Origin: Bradyrhizobium archetypum
GTDB lineage: Bacteria; Pseudomonadota; Alphaproteobacteria; Rhizobiales; Xanthobacteraceae
Assembly (NCBI RefSeq): GCF_013114835.1
Contig: NZ_JAAVLW010000003.1
Span: 186,001 to 250,000 of the forward strand
Reading direction: 5' to 3'
DNA: 64,000 nt
The notes under the pieces are model-generated. The model was given only the letters and a program-made list of their open reading frames with translations. It had not been told where the DNA came from and searched no databases. Positions 1 to 7,685 of the stretch are shown one piece after another. Every line of letters starts with the position of its first letter. The stretch's first letter is position 1. The position numbers and the translations under genes are program-made.

Positions 1-873
1 GAGGGCTTTGACCGGACAATCCCGCGCGATCAGATCGTATTATCGGAAAATCCTTCCGTTTTTGCCGACGCCGCCGTCGTGCTGGTCACAGTCAAGAGTG
101 CCGATACCGCGGCGATGGCGGATGTCATCGCTCGGCATGCACCATCTGATGCCGTCATCGTCAGCCTGCAAAACGGTGTCGGCAACACCGCCGTGCTGCG
201 CAACATCCTGCCGGGCCGGCGCGTGCTCGGCGGCATGGTGCCGTTCAACGTGATCGCGCTCGGCGACGGACGGTTTCATCGCGCCACCTCCGGCGACATC
301 GTCATCGAGCGCGACGAGGCGCGCATCGCCGAAACGCTTTCAGTCCCCGGCCTGGCGATGCGGCCGACCGACAACATCGACGGCGTGCAATGGGGCAAGC
401 TGCTGCTCAATCTAAACAACGCGCTCAATGCGCTGGCCGATCTGCCGCTGCGAACGCAACTCGGCATGCGGTCATGGCGGCGCATGTTTGCCGAACAGCT
501 CGCGGAAGGCCTGGCGGCGATGCAGGCCGAAGGCATCAAGCCGGTCTCGCCGACGCCCATTCCGCCGGCCTGGATGCCGCCGCTGCTGCGCCTGCCGGAT
601 CCGATTTTTGAGCTGCTCTTGGGACGTACCATGAAGATCGATCCCGAGGCACGCTCGTCGATGTGGGAAGATCTGCAGCATGGCCGCCGCACCGAGGTCG
701 ACTATCTGCAGGGCGTCATCACCGAGATCGCCGCGCGCCGCGGGCTCAAGGCGCCGCTGTCGCGACGGATTGTGGACTTGATCCGGCAGGCCGAGCGCGA
801 GGCCAAGGGATCGCCCGGGCTGACGCCGGAGCAGATTCGATTCGGGAGCGAGCGCGAAGGGAGAGGCGAATGA
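1..873 (+). CDS. Ketopantoate reductase (ApbA/PanE) family protein, 5' truncated
   Basis: The frame is already open at base 1 and runs 290 residues to a TGA, so the N-terminal Rossmann glycine motif lies outside the window. The visible part has the family core: VLVTVKSADTAAMADVI, then SLQNGVGN (the conserved QNG loop), and later WGKLLLNLNNALNAL, the K..N..N catalytic stretch of ketopantoate reductases. The C-terminal helical domain follows, including the TEVDYLQGVI segment. The family reduces 2-dehydropantoate with NADPH in pantothenate synthesis, but rhizobia carry several paralogues of unclear substrate, and a second one lies at 12151-13125. Which of them makes pantothenate cannot be told here. 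Its stop overlaps the next start (ATGA), so the two genes are probably co-translated. Confidence 0.88.
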   Translation, partial: EGFDRTIPRDQIVLSENPSVFADAAVVLVTVKSADTAAMADVIARHAPSDAVIVSLQNGVGNTAVLRNILPGRRVLGGMVPFNVIALGDGRFHRATSGDIVIERDEARIAETLSVPGLAMRPTDNIDGVQWGKLLLNLNNALNALADLPLRTQLGMRSWRRMFAEQLAEGLAAMQAEGIKPVSPTPIPPAWMPPLLRLPDPIFELLLGRTMKIDPEARSSMWEDLQHGRRTEVDYLQGVITEIAARRGLKAPLSRRIVDLIRQAEREAKGSPGLTPEQIRFGSEREGRGE

Positions 874-1061
874 AACGGACAGGTCTGATGCTCATTGCGG
901 CTGCCCTCGCCGGGGCGGCATCGTCGATCCCCGCCCATGCCGTGCCGCCGACGGTAACACCGTCGCCAGGCTATGAAGCAAGGCTAAGGGAGCAGCGGGC
1001 GTCACGGGCCGTTGTCGCCCCGGTCGTCAAGTCGCGCCGCATCAAGCGGCGTGCGCATTGA
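870..1061 (+). CDS. Small secreted basic protein, unknown function
   Basis: A 63-residue protein whose ATG overlaps the stop of the preceding reductase (ATGA) and is preceded by GGGAGAGG. It begins MKRTGLMLIAAALAGAASS and has a probable signal-peptidase site after AHA (near residue 25). The mature part is short, proline-rich and then strongly basic, ending KSRRIKRRAH. No family is recognised. The position inside a coupled two-gene unit and the clear signal peptide support a real gene, but the function is unknown and the link to the reductase may be incidental. Confidence 0.6.
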   Translation: MKRTGLMLIAAALAGAASSIPAHAVPPTVTPSPGYEARLREQRASRAVVAPVVKSRRIKRRAH

Positions 1062-1079
1062 TGCTTGTTTCCGCCGGTT

Positions 1080-1117
1080 GTCATTCCGGGTTCGTGCTTC
1101 GCACGCCCCGGAATGAC
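1080..1117. repeat. Palindromic intergenic repeat
   Basis: Perfect 11-base arms (GTCATTCCGGG and its complement) flank a loop that itself holds a small GTGC/GCAC hairpin. It lies between converging genes, so it may also end transcription from either side. The CATTCCGG/CCGGAATG core recurs at the ends of the longer repeats at 20555 and 39215. Confidence 0.75.
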
Positions 1118-1130
1118 GGAGAAAAGCTCG

Positions 1131-1760
1131 CTAGCCCTTCTTCTGCTTTGCCGGCTGCTGCTGCTGCGGATTGAATAGCCGCTTCAGCTCGTTGATGCTT
1201 TCGGAGAGCCGCGGCCAATCACACGAGAACTGATTCTTGGCGCATTGCGCCGCCTTGATGCGTGCGGCCTGCTTGACCGGGCTCGCCACCGGTATCGGCA
1301 CCTTTTCGGTTTCGATCGGCGGAGAAGTCGGCTCTGTGCGCAGCGAAACCTGCTGTATCCCCTCCGCTGGCGGCAGCTCGGGTTGCTGCTGCTTGGCTGC
1401 CTGTACCGCCGAGAGGTGGTTGCGGCGCTCGCGCTCGAGATAGGCGGTATATTGCTCGTCGATTTTCTTCTGCTCTTCCGGCGTCGGGTTGGGGCCGGCG
1501 ATGTCGAACGTCCGGTCCTGCATGAAATCGTAATAGGTGTAACCGCCGCCGGGCTTGCGGCGCCCGGCGAACTTCGCGTTACACTCGGCGAGCTTCTCGG
1601 TCTTTTCTTCCCTGGTCTTCGCCTTCTCGGCCACGTCGGCGCAGGATTCGAAATCGTACGGCGCACTGCGCCACCACTGCGCATCCGAAGCCACCGGCGC
1701 GAGCACGAACAGCCCGCCGATCGTGGCCACAACAAATGAAGATGCACGTGAGGCGCTCAC
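1131..1760 (-). CDS. Secreted proline/glutamine-rich protein, unknown function
   Basis: A 209-residue protein with a GTG start and a GGAG about ten bases upstream. The N-terminus has a hydrophobic signal segment (FVVATIGGLFVLAPVASDA). The mature protein has four cysteines (FESCADVAEK, LAECNAKF, AAQCAKNQFSCDW) that could form two disulphides, a charged lysine/glutamate stretch, a P/Q-rich middle and a QQQQPAKQKKG tail. Low-complexity exported proteins of this kind are common in Bradyrhizobium; I recognise no domain. The gene is convergent with 870-1061 across a palindromic repeat. Confidence 0.65.
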   Translation of the reverse strand: MSASRASSFVVATIGGLFVLAPVASDAQWWRSAPYDFESCADVAEKAKTREEKTEKLAECNAKFAGRRKPGGGYTYYDFMQDRTFDIAGPNPTPEEQKKIDEQYTAYLERERRNHLSAVQAAKQQQPELPPAEGIQQVSLRTEPTSPPIETEKVPIPVASPVKQAARIKAAQCAKNQFSCDWPRLSESINELKRLFNPQQQQPAKQKKG

Positions 1761-2023
1761 GGACGATATTCTCCGGTCGAATTCTCTAGGGAACCTTGAT
1801 TGAGTCGATTGTCATCATTTTGGCAGCGCTGTCACGCCGAAATTGCACGATGTTCCCGCTGGCGTTGTGACTCTATCCTCAAGATGTGACCACTGGAACA
1901 CAGCGCTAGGCCATTAAAAATCTTTAAGAAATTCAATGGCAAGCAAAGTTCCGCGCGCGATATTGAAGTGATTCTAACTGCACGATTGAGGGAGCGGATA
2001 AGCCCGCCACATTGTGGCAAGAA

Positions 2024-2980
2024 TCAGTCAGCTCGTCGCGCGCGGGCCAGCGTCTGCGACGCAGTCTCATGGAACGTTGCGCGATACAGCCTGGCAAACT
2101 CGCCCATGTGATGGAAGCCGTTGGCGCGGGCGCACGACGTCACGGTGATCGCGTCGGACCCTTTGACGAGTTGTGCGCGCGCCGACCAAAGCTGCTTGAG
2201 GCGCAAATAGCGATGCAGGCTCATGCCGCGAACGCTCGCCACCGCCGTGCCCAGCGTCCTGACCGACACGCCGCATTGTTCGGCGAGCTCGGCGCTGTAG
2301 ATCGCCGAGGCGGCGTGGAATCCGACATACTCGTCGATCATGCGAACAAGGTGGCAGTAGTTCCGGCTTGCAAGCCGGTTCGTCCATTCCGGCGTCCTGC
2401 TGCGGCGGAACATCTCGTCGATGGCGAGCAGCAGGTCTTCCTGGATGGCGAGCGCCGCGCTCGGGCTTTGCAACAGATCCGGTCTGGCGGAAGCGGTCTG
2501 CAGAATGCCGGTTGTGATCGATCTGACCGTCGCCAGGGTGTCGGCATCCGGTGTGAACGGGCATAGCTCGTCCGGCGTATCGAACCATTCGCGGTCGCGC
2601 AGCCCGGCTCCCAGGATGATGATGGCGTGCAGCGACCCGTGTGGCTCGACGAACTGGAGATCCACATTGCCGCGCATGCCGACAAAGGCCGGACGGTTCA
2701 CGGAGAGGCCGTTGACCGATACTTCGTAAGCATCCTTGATCTGGAAGATGACGACGCCGTGCGCTGCGCGGTAGCTGACGTCGACAATGCGGGGAAACGA
2801 CGTGAGCAGGGCGATCTGGCAGCCCGGCAACTGCACCATCGCGCGCGCCGTATGGAAATTTGCGAGGGTCAGCGGGACGCTGCGCGCGTCCGCCACAAAC
2901 TCGACCGGCCGGAAGGCGTCGATGTCGGAAAACCGGGCGATTGAAAGCGCCGGTGAAGGCGAAAGGTTCTGAAACAGCAT
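2024..2980 (-). CDS. AraC-family transcriptional regulator
   Basis: A 318-residue protein with a C-terminal double helix-turn-helix of AraC type: SAELAEQCGVSVRTLGTAVASVRGMSLHRYLRLKQLWSAR-like first unit, then VTSCARANGFHHMGEFARLYRATFHETASQTL, the conserved second helix pair. The N-terminal 190 residues resemble the ligand-sensing half found in AraC proteins of the AraC-binding-like type, including a FVGMRGNVDLQFVEPHG strand region. It is divergent from the cupin plus Bug solute-binding protein pair that starts at 3248, across a 267-base intergenic region, so it is a good candidate to regulate that pair. The ligand is unknown. Confidence 0.88.
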   Translation of the reverse strand: MLFQNLSPSPALSIARFSDIDAFRPVEFVADARSVPLTLANFHTARAMVQLPGCQIALLTSFPRIVDVSYRAAHGVVIFQIKDAYEVSVNGLSVNRPAFVGMRGNVDLQFVEPHGSLHAIIILGAGLRDREWFDTPDELCPFTPDADTLATVRSITTGILQTASARPDLLQSPSAALAIQEDLLLAIDEMFRRSRTPEWTNRLASRNYCHLVRMIDEYVGFHAASAIYSAELAEQCGVSVRTLGTAVASVRGMSLHRYLRLKQLWSARAQLVKGSDAITVTSCARANGFHHMGEFARLYRATFHETASQTLARARRAD

Positions 2981-3247
2981 GTCGACGCGACCGGGTCCGA
3001 AATTTGAATCCCGTCTTTAAAGTCGAACGGTCTGGTTAACTTCGCATTAACACGTGTGGCCGGGTAGGTGCGATTTCGTGCCGCTACGAGTGGCTGAACC
3101 GCGGCCGGCCGGCGACCGGAGAGCAATCGATACCGCGGCGGGTGGTAAATCCATTATAGCTGCTCATGCGGCAGCATCCGGGGAACGCAGGCCGGTATGT
3201 GTCGCTTTGATCAAATCGGTCGCATCAGTTGCAGCTTCGGAGGAAAG

Positions 3248-3616
3248 ATGAGTCAGAAGGACGAATTCCACAACCTCGATATCCCGGCCGACGGCCTGTT
3301 TCGCGAACTCGCCGCCGGCGTCACGACGCGCATTTTCTCCGGCGAGCACGCCATGCTGTCGGTGGTGACGCTGGCGCCGTATGCGCAGGGCACCCTGCAT
3401 CACCATCCCGAGGAGCAATGGGGCGTGCTGCTCGAGGGATCGGCGATCCGGGTTCAGGGGGATGAGGAAATTCCGGTCAAGAAGGGCGATTTCTGGCGTA
3501 CGCCCGGCAATGTGCCGCATACCATGCGGGCTGGACCGGAAGGCGCCCGCGTGCTTGACATCTTCAGCCCGCCGCGGCCCGAGTACAAGAAAGCCGGGTC
3601 CGGCTTCGGCACTTAA
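3248..3616 (+). CDS. Cupin-domain protein
   Basis: A 122-residue single-domain cupin. The start is set by GGAGGAAAG just before ATG; an upstream in-frame ATG at 3197 has no such site. Metal-ligand motif 1 is visible as TLHHHPEEQWGVLLEGSAIR (three histidines and a glutamate), and motif 2 as GDFWRTPGNVPHTMRAG with the last histidine. This looks like a metal-binding small-molecule cupin, possibly a dioxygenase or isomerase-like protein. It is followed 58 bases later by a Bug-type solute-binding protein, which suggests a shared role in handling a carboxylate substrate. Confidence 0.8.
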   Translation: MSQKDEFHNLDIPADGLFRELAAGVTTRIFSGEHAMLSVVTLAPYAQGTLHHHPEEQWGVLLEGSAIRVQGDEEIPVKKGDFWRTPGNVPHTMRAGPEGARVLDIFSPPRPEYKKAGSGFGT

Positions 3617-3674
3617 AGATAAGCCTAGCGAACAAAAACAAATAATCGCAGGCGTTCATGGGAGGAGAGTTCTG

Positions 3675-4634
3675 GTGAAGATTACAAGACGCAATCTGCT
3701 TGCGGCGACCGCCGCGTTGGCGGTGACGCCGGCGCTGGCGCAGGGCGGCAAGAACATGACGCTGGTGGTGCCGTTTCCGCCGGGCGGATCGACCGACGCG
3801 CTGGCGCGGCTGTTGCAGTCGCATTTGCAGACCAAGCTCGGCCGGACTGTGCTGGTTGAGAACAAGTCGGGTGCGGCTGGCTCGCTCGGCGCCATTCAGG
3901 TCGCCAAGAGCGCACCTGACGGCGCGACGTTCCTGGTGACCTTCGATTCGCACGCGGTCATTCCCTCGATCCTCGAAAAGCCCGGTGTCGATGTCGAGAA
4001 GGACCTTGTGCCGGTGTTCCTGGTCGGTACCGCTCCTTACGTCGTCGCCGCGAATGCCGAGCGGCCGTACAAGAACTTCGCCGACGTGGTCGCGGCCTGC
4101 AAGGCCAATCCCGGCGCGGTCAAATACGCCTCCGTCGGCATCGGCACGCTCGGCCATCTCGCGATGACGGTGCTCGGCAAGAAGGCCGGCGTCGAGATCA
4201 CGCACGTGCCCTACCGCGGCGGCGGTCCGGCGATGAACGACGTGCTCGGCGGCCATGTCGACATGATCGTGGGCTCAGCGGCGCTGATCACGGCGCAGCT
4301 TGGCACCAACATGCTGCGTCCGATCCTGCAGATGGGGCGCGAGCGGATGCCCGTGCTCAAGGACACCCAGACCGCGATCGAGGCAGGCTTTCCCGATTTC
4401 GAGACGCTGGCCTGGTGGGGCATTTTCGCGCCCAAGGACACGCCGGCCGACGTCATCACCGGCATGGCAAAATCGGTGAAGGAGATCCTGAGCGAACCGG
4501 CGGTGGCGGCGCAACTGCAGGAGACGCAGCAGATGACGCTCCTACTTGCCGACGGCAAGGAGTTCTCGACCTTCTTCGCCAAGCAGGTGAGCATCTGGGG
4601 CCAGGTCGTCCGCGAGAACAACATCAAGGCGTAA
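3675..4634 (+). CDS. Tripartite tricarboxylate transporter (Bug/TctC) solute-binding protein
   Basis: A 319-residue periplasmic protein. I chose the GTG at 3675 because GGAGGA lies eight bases upstream; the reading frame itself is open much further 5'. The N-terminus KITRRNLLAATAALAVTPALA carries a twin-arginine and a hydrophobic core, so Tat export is likely. The mature protein shows Bug-family marks: VVPFPPGGSTDALARLL near the start, VLVENKSGAAGSLGA, THVPYRGGGPAMNDVLGGHVDM, and WWGIFAPKDTP. These proteins bind carboxylates. No TctA/TctB membrane subunits are nearby, which is common for orphan Bug proteins. It probably forms an operon with the upstream cupin, under the divergent AraC regulator. 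Confidence 0.9.
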   Translation: MKITRRNLLAATAALAVTPALAQGGKNMTLVVPFPPGGSTDALARLLQSHLQTKLGRTVLVENKSGAAGSLGAIQVAKSAPDGATFLVTFDSHAVIPSILEKPGVDVEKDLVPVFLVGTAPYVVAANAERPYKNFADVVAACKANPGAVKYASVGIGTLGHLAMTVLGKKAGVEITHVPYRGGGPAMNDVLGGHVDMIVGSAALITAQLGTNMLRPILQMGRERMPVLKDTQTAIEAGFPDFETLAWWGIFAPKDTPADVITGMAKSVKEILSEPAVAAQLQETQQMTLLLADGKEFSTFFAKQVSIWGQVVRENNIKA

Positions 4635-4736
4635 CGCTGGGGAAAACAATCGTGTTCCGGACGCGGTGCGGCGTCTCTTGACGGTGCACCGCATCCAGGA
4701 CTTGCGGGCAGCCGCATCATGGACCGCGCATCGCGC

Positions 4737-4772
4737 ATGATTAAGGCCCCACCTAAGTGCGGCCTTAATCAT
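4737..4772. terminator. Probable bidirectional terminator hairpin
   Basis: Perfect 12-base arms (ATGATTAAGGCC and complement) with a 12-base loop, sitting between the converging ends of the Bug protein gene and the PRC-barrel gene. There is no long T-run, so bidirectional termination is inferred from position and symmetry. Confidence 0.55.
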
Positions 4773-4788
4773 CAAAGCGACGAACGCC

Positions 4789-5322
4789 TCAGTTGTAGTC
4801 TGAATATTTGAACTGCGGCATCGCCTTGAGCTGCTCCTTGGTGCCGCTCATCACCGCGTGGTCGGGCATCCAATCGTTGGTATCGGCGCTACGTGGGGTC
4901 GTCGTGGTCGTCGCCGCGCCGGTCGTTGTCTCGCGCGGTGCAGTGGCTGTATCGCGCGTCGTCGTGGTCGCCGTGGAACTGGTGCGGACTGGCTCCTCCA
5001 TGAATTTGAGCTTGTCCATGGAAACGGCGATGTCGTGCTCGCCCATGCCAAGGAAGCCGCCGACGCCGATGACCACGGCATTGACCTTGCCGTTCTTGTC
5101 GAGGATCAGCTCGTTGATGTCACCGAGCTTTTCATTGGCTTCATTATAGACGTCGAGGCCCATGAGCTTGGACGCGCGCCAGTTGCCCTTGAGCATCATC
5201 TTTTCCTGCGAGCCGGCGGTGGCGGCGGGGGCGGCGGGCTGAGCCGTCTGCGCGGTCTGCGCATAGGCGGGAGCACTGAAAACGGCGGCGCTCAAGAGAG
5301 CCGCGGCTAAAAGCTTCTTCAT
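4789..5322 (-). CDS. Exported PRC-barrel domain protein
   Basis: A 177-residue protein starting at MKKLLAAALLSAAVFSAPAYAQ, a clear Sec signal peptide with a GAGGAGG ribosome site; the frame is open upstream but without such a site. A PRC-barrel spans roughly residues 50-115: WRASKLMGLDVYNEANEKLGDINELILDKNG, then VVIGVGGFLGMGEHDIAVSMDKLKF. A low-complexity threonine-rich linker follows (TSSTATTTTRDTA), then a short tail with WMPDHAVMSGTKEQLKAMPQFKYSD. Proteins of this layout are common in Bradyrhizobium and are thought to be periplasmic or membrane-associated; the role is unknown. Confidence 0.85.
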   Translation of the reverse strand: MKKLLAAALLSAAVFSAPAYAQTAQTAQPAAPAATAGSQEKMMLKGNWRASKLMGLDVYNEANEKLGDINELILDKNGKVNAVVIGVGGFLGMGEHDIAVSMDKLKFMEEPVRTSSTATTTTRDTATAPRETTTGAATTTTTPRSADTNDWMPDHAVMSGTKEQLKAMPQFKYSDYN

Positions 5323-5535
5323 TTTTGTCCTCCTCGGAAGTTGATCGATGCTCCTAGAACAGAACGCATGCGCGAATGTTCCTCTGCGCCCGGAGCGAAG
5401 TTGCGCCTCAAGGATGCGGCGCAGCGATCGGCGGCCGAAAGACCGCCTCACATCAAGGCAAGTGTTGCGGGGGATTTGGTGCCTCGACTGGAAACATGTT
5501 CTCGCTGTCTGCGTTGAACTGACGGCTCATACCCT

Positions 5536-5560
5536 GGCACCGCCGGCGGGTGCCATTTTT
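5536..5560 (+). terminator. Terminator-like hairpin in a gene-free region
   Basis: Arms GGCACC and GGTGCC around a seven-base G/C loop, followed directly by ATTTTT. No gene on the + strand precedes it, so it could end an unrecognised small RNA or be fortuitous. Confidence 0.35.
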
Positions 5561-5705
5561 GCGCCCCGTCGCACCGGTGCATTCGGCTTTCTCGGATGGC
5601 GTCACCCGCCGGCCACATGCGTTTGGCCGAATCAGTCGTATCTTGAAGTGGTATGGCCGCAAACAAGGTAACGGCGGTACACAGGGCCCAACAGCCGCAA
5701 CTGGG

Positions 5706-5728
5706 GCCGTCGGCGACGGCTCCTTTTT
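5706..5728 (+). terminator. Second terminator-like hairpin
   Basis: Arms GCCGTC and GACGGC with a three-base loop, followed by TCCTTTTT. As with the hairpin 170 bases upstream, no coding gene feeds into it. Confidence 0.35.
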
Positions 5729-5864
5729 GGCTTCCGGTTCGATCCCCGGCATCTTCCGACTGCCCGGGTTTTTCGCGGCTCAAAGCAGCGGTTTCGAAGG
5801 GCTGGCGATGCCAGGCCTGCTTTGCTATGAAGCGTGCCAGCCACCTGCCATCCAGCAGGTCCGC

Positions 5865-5941
5865 GGTCCCGTAGCTCAGCCGGATAGAGCGACGGTTTCC
5901 TAAACCGTAGGTCGGAAGTTCGAGTCTTCCCGGGATCGCCA
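5865..5941 (+). tRNA. tRNA-Arg (anticodon CCU)
   Basis: A full 77-base cloverleaf. The acceptor stem GGTCCCG pairs with CGGGATC (one G-U), the D arm reads GCTC...GAGC, and the anticodon stem is ACGGT/ACCGT around loop TTCCTAA, giving anticodon CCT, which reads the AGG arginine codon. The T arm carries GTTCGAGTC. The CCA end is encoded. No duplicated 3' tRNA fragment was noticed nearby, so there is no sign that an element has integrated here. Confidence 0.95.
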
Positions 5942-5957
5942 GTTCTGCAATCGCGGC

Positions 5958-6920
5958 TTATGCACCTTTGTCCAGCAGCGCCTTGAAATCGGCGCGTGCG
6001 CGCTGCGCCTCGCGCTTCGCAGTCTCGGACGCCTCGCCGAACCCGAAATAGCCGTGGATCAGGCCGAGACCGTCATAATAACTGGTCGGAACGCCGGCGG
6101 CTTTTAGCGCGTCGGCATAGGCCTTGCCCTCGTCGCGGAGCGGATCGAACCAGGCGGTGCAGACGATCGCAGGCGCCACGCCGGCGAGGTTTTGGGTGCG
6201 CAGCGGCGAGACGCGCCAGTCGGCGCCATGCGTTGGGTCGGCAAGGTAATGGCCGCAAAACCATTCCATGGTGGCGCGGGTGAGGAAATAACCATCCGCG
6301 TTCTCGCTGCGCGACGGGAAGCGGGCGTTCTCTTTTGCGTCGGCGAAATTTCCGACCACGTCGGTGACGGGATAGACCAGCAATTGTGCGGCCAGCCTGA
6401 TGTCGGCATCGCGGCAGGCGATCGCGGTGGTGGCCGCCAGATTGCCGCCGGCGCTGTCACCGGCGACACCGACGCGCGCCGCATCGCCACCGAATTCGGC
6501 GATCCGGGAGAAGACGTCCCTGGTGGCGGCGAAGGCATCCTCGAACGCGCCGGGGAAACGCACCTCGGGCGGACGGCGATAATCGATGGAGACGACGACC
6601 GCGCCGGTCTCGATCGCGAGCCAGCGCGCCTGCCGGTCATGGGTCTCGATGTCGCCGGCGACCCAGCCGCCACCGTGGAAGAACACCACCGTCGGCGACT
6701 TGTCGCTCGAGTTCCGGTAGGCCCGCGCGCCGAGGAATCCCGCCGCGCCCTTCACCTTGATATCCTCCGTGCTCGCAACTGGCGGCGGTGGCACGGCGGC
6801 GCGCGAGGCAGCCAGGGCGCGCAGGTCATCGCGGCAGGTCTGCGGCGTCATCGTCACGGGATCGCGCAGCGGCAGCAGAGGAATGATCTGGGCAACGACA
6901 GGATCGAGCGGCGGGATCAT
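5958..6920 (-). CDS. Alpha/beta hydrolase, hormone-sensitive-lipase-like esterase
   Basis: A 320-residue cytoplasmic carboxylesterase of the HSL (family IV) type. It has the oxyanion motif HGGG at residues 82-85 (VVFFHGGGWVAGD) and the nucleophile elbow GDSAG at 154-158 (Ser156). The downstream acid lies in TAWFDPLRDEG and the histidine in GLIHGYFGFGEAS. Length and motif spacing match the family. The substrate is not predictable; short-chain acyl esters are usual. It stands alone, reading towards the tRNA gene. Confidence 0.9.
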   Translation of the reverse strand: MIPPLDPVVAQIIPLLPLRDPVTMTPQTCRDDLRALAASRAAVPPPPVASTEDIKVKGAAGFLGARAYRNSSDKSPTVVFFHGGGWVAGDIETHDRQARWLAIETGAVVVSIDYRRPPEVRFPGAFEDAFAATRDVFSRIAEFGGDAARVGVAGDSAGGNLAATTAIACRDADIRLAAQLLVYPVTDVVGNFADAKENARFPSRSENADGYFLTRATMEWFCGHYLADPTHGADWRVSPLRTQNLAGVAPAIVCTAWFDPLRDEGKAYADALKAAGVPTSYYDGLGLIHGYFGFGEASETAKREAQRARADFKALLDKGA

Positions 6921-7155
6921 GCGGGGCCTCGCGTGGAACAGGCGGCAGCATAGGTTACCGGGGGCGGCTGCCGCAATCGCGGCGTTTTGCGGTATAACGG
7001 GCCGTTTCCTTCAACTGATAATGATTTCTTCAAGAGAGATGCGCGGCGCGCGTTGATAGAATGGCGTGCCGTTTACTTTTGGTTATCCCTAAATGGGCGC
7101 GCGCGCGGAACGGCCGGGCGCGCCGCTCATTACTCCCTTCAGAGGGAGTGGTGCG

Positions 7156-7398
7156 ATGGATCAAATTGCCGGAATGGATCGGGCGCTGGACGAAATGCTG
7201 GTGCAGCTCGGCGGGATGGTGCTGAGGCTGTCCAGCCCGGAGGTGACGCGGACTCCCGAAGAGCGGCACGCGCTGGCGTGCTCGGTCAACCAATATTCGC
7301 GCTGCGCGGCGCGCTCGGCCGACCCGCGCGTGCACCAGCTCAAGTCCGAGCTCGAAGAAACCATCAAGCCGCACTTGCGGCTGGTCGCCAGCCGGTAA
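7156..7398 (+). CDS. Small conserved-looking protein, unknown function
   Basis: 80 residues. GAGGGAG lies about nine bases before the ATG, which decides the start over an in-frame ATG at 7093. The protein is largely helical and soluble: MDQIAGMDRALDEMLVQ, a middle EERHALACSVNQYSRCAARSADPRVHQL, and a basic end. No signal peptide or membrane segment is seen. The reading frame is consistent and the ribosome site good, but I recognise no family. Confidence 0.55.
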   Translation: MDQIAGMDRALDEMLVQLGGMVLRLSSPEVTRTPEERHALACSVNQYSRCAARSADPRVHQLKSELEETIKPHLRLVASR

Positions 7399-7537
7399 GG
7401 CAGGCCGCCTGATCGCATCTGCGATGCGTTGATCCGAAACGGCAACGGCCGGGCAAGGGCCCGGCCGCAGCAGTGTGTAAACAGCCTAAAAGCATGATGA
7501 AATTAGGTTTGATTGCGACCACGAAGAAGGTGCGCTC

Positions 7538-7639
7538 CCTCTCCCGCTTGCGGGTGGGGGTGTCTCCGGAGGCGACACTGCCCGAGCGGAGAGAGCCCCA
7601 CCCGGCGCTTCGCGCCAACCTCCCCGCAAGCGGGAGAGG
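7538..7639. repeat. Long inverted repeat (17-base perfect arms)
   Basis: Arms CCTCTCCCGCTTGCGGG at 7538-7554 and its exact complement at 7623-7639 flank about 68 bases with a further GCGCTTCGCGC mini-hairpin. This is a common rhizobial intergenic repeat type. It sits between 7156-7398 and the converging cytochrome gene. Confidence 0.75.
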
Positions 7640-7685
7640 TGAAGCGCGTCTGTGGCCAAATTGATCTAACCAAAAATCATCACGC

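Larger units (their letters stand above)
5323..5864. other. Gene-poor stretch upstream of the tRNA
   Basis: 542 bases with no convincing coding frame. Open frames exist on both strands but none has a ribosome site, recognisable domain or consistent codon use. Two hairpins followed by T-rich tracts on the + strand (5536-5560 and 5706-5728) are the only structure I see. Confidence 0.5.

Noticed and set aside
5865..5941. tRNA-Arg as an integration site
   Set aside because: No duplicated tRNA 3' end, integrase or phage-like gene is seen nearby.
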